A stretch of DNA of 64,000 nucleotides from contig JAULJL010000015.1 in assembly GCA_030761205.1 (NCBI GenBank), positions 10,235,501 to 10,299,500 on the forward strand, given 5' to 3'. The notes under the pieces were generated by a model, which was not told the DNA's origin, ran no database searches, and saw nothing but the letters and a program-made list of their open reading frames with translations. Position numbers and translations under genes: made by a program. The stretch comes from Fremontodendron californicum (lineage: Eukaryota > Streptophyta > Magnoliopsida > Malvales > Malvaceae). Positions 57,606 to 64,000 of the stretch are shown here, piece after piece. Numbering within the stretch: the stretch's first letter is position 1; each line of letters begins with the position of its first letter.

Positions 57606-60180
57606 TGAGTTTGTGTCATTTTTTGTACAAAAAAAAAAACTGTAGCTTATGCATAAAATAAAAAATTATAAATGTTAAAATTCAAAATTTTAATCTGTTG
57701 GATGCAAATTTTTAAAAATGATTATATGAAACAATTGAATTAAATTTCGATTTTGAATTTATGTCTTTATCTCATAAAACAAATAAATTAAGGGATGCGA
57801 TTTTTTGTGAAAACATATTTATTTTTTTAAAACTGCTAAAGTATTTGATAGTTTGATTATTAAAAATATATATATATATATATCCATAATATTACCTTCA
57901 TTCATCATTCAATAGTTCCACAATCGGATAAAATATTACTCTTCATTTTTTTTCATTTAACCTTTTTTAGCAAATTATTTTTTAGTATGGGGGGCATCAT
58001 CAAAACTTGAAATAGGAGTTCTAAATTTGAAGAATATCATGTTTTTTTGTTAGGATAGAAACAAATTTTTATTTATATCAAAAAATAGAATAAGATAAAA
58101 TTTTGTGTTGAAACTAGAGTTGGCAGCGGCCGAATTTGACTCGACCTTTTAATAATTTGAACTCTTCTTATCGGACTTAAAATATTTATAATTTGTATCC
58201 GACTTGATTGGATTCTAAATTTAGTTTAATTATTTTAATTTAGTATACTTTTCATGAAAAAAAAATTAATATAAATTATATCTTACTTATATATAAATAT
58301 ATTATTTTATTAAATTAATCTCTTAAATTAACATATTAAATAATAAATTTATTAATATAGTATATATATATATATATCTATATAATATAGTATTAATTTA
58401 GAAAATTACATTCTTATTTTCAATTGTGAGGAGGAGATTTAATTTCATTTATATTAAAATTTTATTTTTAAGTTTTATGTATTACAAGTTTACAATAATA
58501 ATTTTAGTTGATAAATAGACATTACGTTTTAATTTAATTATCTTTTATTTTTTGGGTTACAGTTTTTTGAACTATATTACCTAAAAATACATTTGAAACT
58601 AACATGATTTTGCAGATAGCAGGTTAAAAATATTTATATTAATCATAAAGTTTTATTGATATCGATTCAGTTAAAAAATAATTATGAAAAATTAAATAAA
58701 AATATAAAGATGAATATGAATATATTTTTTTGCTTTTAAAAAAGAGTTTTCACTTAAAGAAACTCCTTATTTTTTCAAGTATTATTTTTTTAAAAAAACA
58801 TTTTTTCATGAGTGCACCAATTTTAGTTCTAATACAATGTTATCTATTACACCTATTACATTACATTAAATTAAAGTAATCCCTTCAACCAATTGAAGGG
58901 CAATATCTCCTAAAAGCTTGCTACGTTGCAAGCTTTTATTTATTTATTTATTATTTTTTTATGAAAAGAAGGAAGAAAGAAAAGAAAAAAAAAAAAAAAG
59001 GGAAAGGAAAGATACAGAGAGAAAGAGAAAGAGGGAAGGAAGGAAGGAGAAAAACAGAGAGAAAATATTTATGTATTAGTGTCGTATTTTTATTATTTTT
59101 TTATATTATAATCTTATTCGAGATATTATATATTTTTATAAATTTTGATACATTAATAGTTCGTTTTATATAGATTTTGACGCGTTCATATATTCGTGTT
59201 ATTTTTTTATCTTGTGTTGTGTTTTAATTATTTTTTCTGTATCATGTTCATGTCGTGTTCGAAATTGACAGATCTAATTAACATTATTCAAATAACTCTC
59301 AATTTTGTGTCATGTATTGTATAATGATTGGTTTTAAATTAATTGAATGTCTATAGAGAGAAGGAAAGAGGTCTAAAGAGAGAAGGAAAGAAAATAAAAG
59401 AAAAGAAGAAGAATAAGAGAAAAATTTGTGTATTCGTGTCATATGTTCGTGTTATTTTTACGTCACAATTGTATTGAATGTATTATAAAATTTGTGACAC
59501 GTTAATAATTCGTTTTATATAAATTTTGACATGTTTGTATATTCGTGTTTTTAAAAAAAATTTGAAAATAAGGTCATATTAATTTTTTTATATTATTGAA
59601 TAAAAAAATATTATTATGGTTAAATGATAAAAAAAATTATATTAAATGATGTTATAAGTTATTTTATGATAATTGTTGAGTTTATATTTTATTTACTGTT
59701 ATGCATGTCTTTATGAAAAAAAAATTATTTTAACTTAAAAATTGATCAAATACAAAGTATTTTGATCATCAATTGAAAATAATTAAAGATAAATATTATT
59801 TTAATAAAAGATAATTAAAATTATTTTTAAATTTTATAATCATTTGAAATAATGAAAAATGTATTAAAACATTTTGATCAATTAAGTTTTTTTTTTTTAA
59901 ATTAAAAATAAAATATATGTTTCGTAACGTGAAAATTTGTTATTAAAACTTAAATATTTTCATGATTTTTATGAAGATAATAATAATGAAATTAAAATTA
60001 ATGTTAACTATAATTAATTATATTGTTCAAATAAAATGGTTCATTCTCTGTAAAGATTATTTTATTATTTTCTTTAAAAAATTAAAAAAATTTAATTCCT
60101 TCTAATAAATATTTTTATTAATATAATATTATATATAATATATTATTTAACTTAAAATTATTTATATTATTTTATTAAAA
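57606..60180. other. AT-rich intergenic DNA between WRKY1 and ESS2
   Basis: Contains (TA)n runs near 57870 and 58365 and GA-rich simple sequence at about 58960-59070 and 59355-59420. ACACG-type dispersed repeat fragments in reverse orientation occur at 59080-59280 and 59430-59560. No gene. Confidence 0.5.
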
Positions 60181-60221
60181 AACAAGCTGATCCACGCGAA
60201 ATCACGGATCCCCATTCTAGT
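60181..60221 (+). mobile_element. Possible Helitron 3' terminus
   Basis: GATCCACGCGAAATCACGGA followed by TCCCCATTCTAG and then T. It contains a short GATCC...GGATC stem, about 10 nt, and CTAG before T, as in Helitron 3' ends. The 5' TC end was not located. It lies only 293 bp upstream of the ESS2 ATG. Confidence 0.45.
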
Positions 60222-60487
60222 TGATAATAAAATCATTGTCAAACTTTTGTTTGGCAAAAAAAAAAAACCATATTTATTTATTTATTTTTCTTTTGTAACA
60301 AATAATAATTACATAATAAAGAACCATAAATTAATAATTGGATGCACCGCCACAAAAAGACCCAATTCGGTCCATTTACGACGGACGGTAAAAGGATTAA
60401 AAAACCATTAAAAAAAAGAATATAGATATCATAAAACCATAAAAATCGGAAAAAAAATCGAAAAAAATCAAATTTCAATTTCTCTGA

Positions 60488-60496
60488 AAACCCTAA
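60488..60496 (+). promoter_or_regulatory. Telo-box in the ESS2 leader
   Basis: AAACCCTAA 18 bp upstream of the ESS2 ATG. Telo-boxes are frequent near the start of plant housekeeping genes for translation and RNA processing. Regulatory role inferred. Confidence 0.4.
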
Positions 60497-60514
60497 TTTC
60501 TGAGACACCACACC

Positions 60515-62038
60515 ATGCTTCTCTCTCCAGGCCACTCTCCCCGCCACGTTTCATCACCGTCACCATCTCCATATTCCGGCAACTCTCTCCAACCTCCCAA
60601 CGCTTCTTCCTCAATCACCCCAAATAACCCTAGCAAAAAAGGGTCCCGGATCCTCGACGAAGACTCCTACGTGGCCGCCATCGAGAAGATCGTCGAACGC
60701 GATTTCTTCCCCGATATTTCCAAGCTCCGTGACCGACTCGATTGGCTCGAAGCCATCAAGACCGGTGATCCGATTCAAATCCGTGATGCCCAGTTGAAGA
60801 TCATCGAGCGCCGTGGCAAAAAGGTAAATAATGCAAATACCGAGGGTAGAGGTCAAACTCAAACCCCTGGTTCTACGTTTAGGAGAAGTTTTACTCCTTT
60901 TGATGAATTTGATGGTAAATCCCCAAGTGTTTTAGGCAGGGGATTATTCGATGAGGGTAATTGTAGGGAAAGTGAGGGTGAGGTCGATACGAATTTGTCC
61001 TTAGATGAGTTTTTTAGGAGGTATACGAGTGAGGATAACGATAGTTTTTCAAAGATTTTAGAGAAGGTTAACAGGAAGAAGAAAGAGAAGTATGGGTACT
61101 TGACGCAGGGCGAAAATGGGGATGAGGATGTTAAATCAATTGAGGATGTGAAGAGGGATAGGATTACAGATGGATATGGGACGTCTGATCAGCCAACGAG
61201 CACATTGGAAGGGTGGAAGTATACGGCCAAGAATTTATTGATGTATCATCCCGCTGATCGGGGTGAGGCCCCGTTGACTGAGGAGGAACGAGCAGTAAGA
61301 TTAAAGGGTTTGACAAAGGAGATCAATCGTGGGAACACACATTTTCATGGTAAAGTGATGGATTCTAGGCCAAAAGATGATGGATCCATGGAGATGTTTT
61401 ATACTCCTGTCGCCGGTGCAACTCCAATGCCTATGTCCGGAAGGGATGTGGATAAGGGCAAAAGGTATGATCTGGAGGATTTGAGGAAGACCCCAAATCC
61501 ATTTTATGTCGAATTTGGGAAGAAAGCAGAGAATGGTTATAGTTTTGTAAAGACACCATCACCTGCACCGGGTGTTGATGAATCCCCCTTTATTACATGG
61601 GGTGAAATTGAAGGGACACCTTTGAGGTTGGAACCTGAGGATACACCAATTGATATTGGTGGTAGTGGTAATGGGCCTCATTTTAAGATTCATTGCCCCC
61701 CTGCCAGAGATGTGAAGGCACACTCCTTATCAAGGGAAGCTGCTCGGAAATTGAGACAGAGGTCAATGATGTTTAAGAAGCCACCATTGCCATCACCTTA
61801 TAGAGGAGGCAGTGCTAGTCCAAGTGTACGTACACTTTCCCCTGCTGCCCAGAAGTTTGTAAGAAATGCAATTGCAAAGTCCTCGTCTTCAGTGGATGAA
61901 ACTCTTCGTGCCAGTTATCGAGGTGCAAGCCCCGGGGTGTCTACTCCTAAAAGTGTAAGAAGTGTTTCAAGGTTTGGAAGGGATGGCAGCATGGTTTCCA
62001 GGTCACCTTCTTTAAGGGAGGGTTCTAATCCTCCATAG
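60515..62038 (+). CDS. ESS2: ESS2/DGCR14 family splicing-associated protein
   Basis: Single-exon gene of 507 residues, homologue of human DGCR14/ESS2 and Arabidopsis DGCR14-like protein. These are nuclear proteins that associate with the late (C complex) spliceosome. Recognisable features are a Ser/Pro-rich N-terminus; the conserved block LDEDSYVAAIEKIVERDFFP and DISKLRDRLDWLEAI (residues 47-81); a charged middle with SLDEFFRRYTSEDNDSF; WKYTAKNLLMYHP; FITWGEIEGTPLRLE near residue 360; and REAARKLRQRSMMF. A basic, Ser/Arg-rich tail carries SPSVRTLSPAAQKFVRNAI. The start is the first ATG after a CCCTAAT leader motif, and the proline-rich N-terminus is typical of plant members. Expression is probably constitutive (inference from the telo-box). 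No lesions. A decayed copy of the 3' end lies about 570 bp downstream. Confidence 0.92.
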   Translation: MLLSPGHSPRHVSSPSPSPYSGNSLQPPNASSSITPNNPSKKGSRILDEDSYVAAIEKIVERDFFPDISKLRDRLDWLEAIKTGDPIQIRDAQLKIIERRGKKVNNANTEGRGQTQTPGSTFRRSFTPFDEFDGKSPSVLGRGLFDEGNCRESEGEVDTNLSLDEFFRRYTSEDNDSFSKILEKVNRKKKEKYGYLTQGENGDEDVKSIEDVKRDRITDGYGTSDQPTSTLEGWKYTAKNLLMYHPADRGEAPLTEEERAVRLKGLTKEINRGNTHFHGKVMDSRPKDDGSMEMFYTPVAGATPMPMSGRDVDKGKRYDLEDLRKTPNPFYVEFGKKAENGYSFVKTPSPAPGVDESPFITWGEIEGTPLRLEPEDTPIDIGGSGNGPHFKIHCPPARDVKAHSLSREAARKLRQRSMMFKKPPLPSPYRGGSASPSVRTLSPAAQKFVRNAIAKSSSSVDETLRASYRGASPGVSTPKSVRSVSRFGRDGSMVSRSPSLREGSNPP

Positions 62039-62574
62039 TAATAGTTGTCTTAACTGATCAATGGTATTATAGTTCGATACTGTCTTGTTTATACCTAAGT
62101 ATTTGTGTTTGATGGGTAAATGTAATATTTCAGATTTTTTTTCATTATCTTAGTTTGGTTTTTTAATGAATATAAGACAGTTTAAAATATAAAATGTTCT
62201 ATTTTGGTTTCATAATTCTTATTAACCGACGTTGATATTTTCATACTCTCAAACCTCTCTCTCCCCATTAAGTTCTCTGAATGTTTGTGATATATAGTAG
62301 GAAATGGGAATTAGGATGGTTCTATTAATACATACAGCGAAGGTTATAAGGGTAGATGAACGTGCCTATGCTCTGCGTATTTTTCATCTGTAAGATTAGA
62401 ATAGCATCTCATGTATAAATTGATAATGTAGTATAAATTTATTTGAGAATCTCGAAAAGTGCCATTTGACTTGTCCCTTTTGTATGAAGGGGGCAAGGAG
62501 GCACTTTCTGGGCTAAGCACAACTCGTTAGAGGTAATGAATAGGGACCCAAGTTTTGCGTAGCTGGGAGGACCG
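62039..62574 (+). other. ESS2 3' UTR and flank
   Basis: Non-coding sequence, T-rich near 62120-62170. No polyadenylation signal can be fixed. Confidence 0.45.
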
Positions 62575-62715
62575 TTATTGCTACTCCTTAGTCCTAACAG
62601 TGTTAAATGTTAAGTGTTTCAAGGTTCAGATGGGATGAGATCATGGTTTTAGGTTACCCTCTATAAGAGGTTTCTAATCCTCTGTGAAACTGATTGTGGC
62701 AACTGATTTGTTATA
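62575..62715 (+). pseudogene. Decayed duplicate of the ESS2 3' end
   Basis: Resembles 61935-62060 in order: CTACTCCT...AGTGTTAA against CTACTCCTAAAAGTGTAAG, then AAGTGTTTCAAGGTT (identical core), ATCATGGTTTTAGGTTACCC against GCATGGTTTCCAGGTCACC, GGTTTCTAATCCTC against GGGTTCTAATCCTC, and AACTGAT. It includes small gaps and an early stop, so it is non-functional. It is probably a local tandem duplication. Confidence 0.65.
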
Positions 62716-63060
62716 TAATTGTTCTTTTCCTTTTCCCTTTTATCAATTATATATGACTTCCTTGTACCAAGGTGCTGGAGTAACCTGCAATGGTATTAAC
62801 ATGTCAAATTCTTTTACAGGAGCTATATAGGTTTCTCTTTTCTCTGCTTGTAGTTACAATAAGCGAAGTTTTTGGGAAGTTTTCTGAACAGATTTTGATA
62901 ACTCTGCCTCATGTCTCCAATAGAATATAGTGATCTTTTTGAGATTAATCTTTAAGGACCTAGTTTGTTCTGAAAAAGAAAATTTAAATTACTAATGGAT
63001 ATGGAAGCTTTAATTACATAATAAAATATATATAAATTTGAAGTTCTTATTTTAATGTTT
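62716..63060. other. Intergenic or 3'-flank sequence
   Basis: No gene recognised. T-rich tracts with plausible splice-like sites, but no supported exon. Confidence 0.4.
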
Positions 63061-63531
63061 AGGGGTGTAATCGAGTCGAGCCGAGCTCAAGCTGTAAGAA
63101 GTTTGAGTTCGAGCTTGACTTGAAATTCAAGGCTCGAAGCTTGGCTCAATTTCGATCGAGTTTTACTGTTAAAGCTTGAGCTCGATTCGAGATAAAAATC
63201 GAACTGTTCGAGCTCGTTCGATTAATCTCGATTAGGCTCGTTTACCTAGTAAAAAATGAGCTCGAGTTCCATGCTCGATTTCAAACTTGATTATTTGTGC
63301 TCAAGTTCGAGTTCCAATTGAGATTTTTTAATACTAATTAAATATATATATATATTAAAAACAAAAAAACTTGATTAGGCTCGCGAGCTACTCGAATCAA
63401 GTATTAGGATACTCGAATTCGGCTCGTTTTATAGCTTGAGCTCGACTCGACAATGACCGAGTCAAATTTGAGTTTTTTTTTAGTCGAACTCGAGTAACTT
63501 GCGAGCACAGATGTTTTGTTTAGACCCCTGC
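63061..63531. mobile_element. hAT-like nonautonomous element (CTCGAGCTCG-rich)
   Basis: Begins AGGGGTGTAATCGAGTCGAG and ends GTTTAGACCCCTGC, whose inverse starts AGGGGTCTAAAC, giving short terminal inverted repeats. The flanks TAATGTTT and TTATGTTT are a possible 8-bp duplication with one mismatch. The interior is filled with GCTCGA/TCGAGC and GAGCTCGAG motifs around a short AT-rich centre. No coding. Confidence 0.65.
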
Positions 63532-63847
63532 TTATGTTTTTAGGAAGTGGAAGCTTTGCAAGAATACAAGATACAGTCCGAGGAAATTCATTAAGCCATA
63601 TGGTCCATTATGAAATCCATGTATCATGTAAAAATATCCTAAGCAAAGCTGAATTTGTCTTAATTCATATAATAACAACCTGAGGCTGAGGCAATTCCTC
63701 CATGGCTTATCAGAAACTTTTGTAGTCTTAGCTGTCCCCTGATATTTCCATTTAATGGCTTACACCTAACAAAGACAGCTCAACTGATCATGTAATTTAT
63801 TCTCTTCTTTACTTCTGTTTTTGTGATCTTGCTGTTTCCAATTGTAG

Positions 63848-63931
63848 TCTTTGCTTAATGATGAGGCAAAAGGCAAAGCAGATGTACCTGTAACCTCAAC
63901 TCGAAGATCCAGAATCATAGCCATGTTCTGA
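63848..63931 (+). other. Possible short terminal exon
   Basis: After a fair acceptor (CTGTTTCCAATTGTAG) a 27-codon open frame reads SLLNDEAKGKADVPVTS and ends at TGA. It could be an exon of a gene continuing beyond the window or chance. A second acceptor-like site (TTAGTTGCAG) lies at about 63980. Not recognised as any family. Confidence 0.2.
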
Positions 63932-64000
63932 TGTATGTAAATAATTACAAGTTGACAAATTAATTCTAGCTGTTAGTTGCAGGAACAATGCACCGCATTT

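Overview
This is nuclear DNA from a flowering plant. All genes have GT-AG introns, the intergenic DNA is very AT-rich, and the proteins match plant families. They look like a core eudicot, probably a rosid, but I cannot name the species. The window is a gene-poor, transposon-rich left half (about 1-29 kb) and a gene-bearing right half (about 29-64 kb).

Genes. (1) 215-837 (+): last exon of an OBERON-type PHD-finger protein cut by the window edge. (2) 29994-40421 (+): a complete 13-exon AHK2-type cytokinin receptor histidine kinase of 1269 residues; all exon phases join and the H, N, G and receiver D/K motifs are intact. (3) 52045-53664 (+): a PAT1-clade GRAS regulator, intronless in its coding part but with a spliced leader. 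(4) 54181-56096 (-): a five-exon-plus-leader group I WRKY factor (WRKY1 type, 494 residues), convergent with PAT1. (5) 60515-62038 (+): an intronless ESS2/DGCR14 splicing-factor homologue, followed by a decayed copy of its own 3' end. A dirigent-like pseudogene lies at 9360-10360, split by a repeat element.

The most unusual object is a 4608-bp Mutator-like element at 21430-26037, bounded by a perfect 9-bp target-site duplication. It has about 442-bp terminal inverted repeats that are nearly identical, each carrying four nested palindromes in alternating orientation. Instead of a visible transposase it carries a spliced plant mobile domain (PMD) gene. That gene has a C-rich TATA promoter headed by a perfect 28-bp palindrome holding two mitosis-type MYB sites. 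One TGA at a conserved tryptophan position interrupts an otherwise open 618-codon frame.

Other mobile DNA with visible ends: a MULE-type MITE (1642-2037), a hAT-like element (13230-13972), a PIF/Harbinger-like element with internal 175-bp tandem repeats (17542-18757), a pogo/Lemi1-like element (18928-19681), a three-copy palindromic MITE family, and a gene-associated MITE family with 8-bp duplications. The last family is present beside OBERON, in two AHK2 introns, in an AHK2 3' tandem triplication and in the PAT1 leader intron. The remaining intergenic DNA is AT-rich with no supportable genes; I found no rRNA, tRNA or CRISPR.
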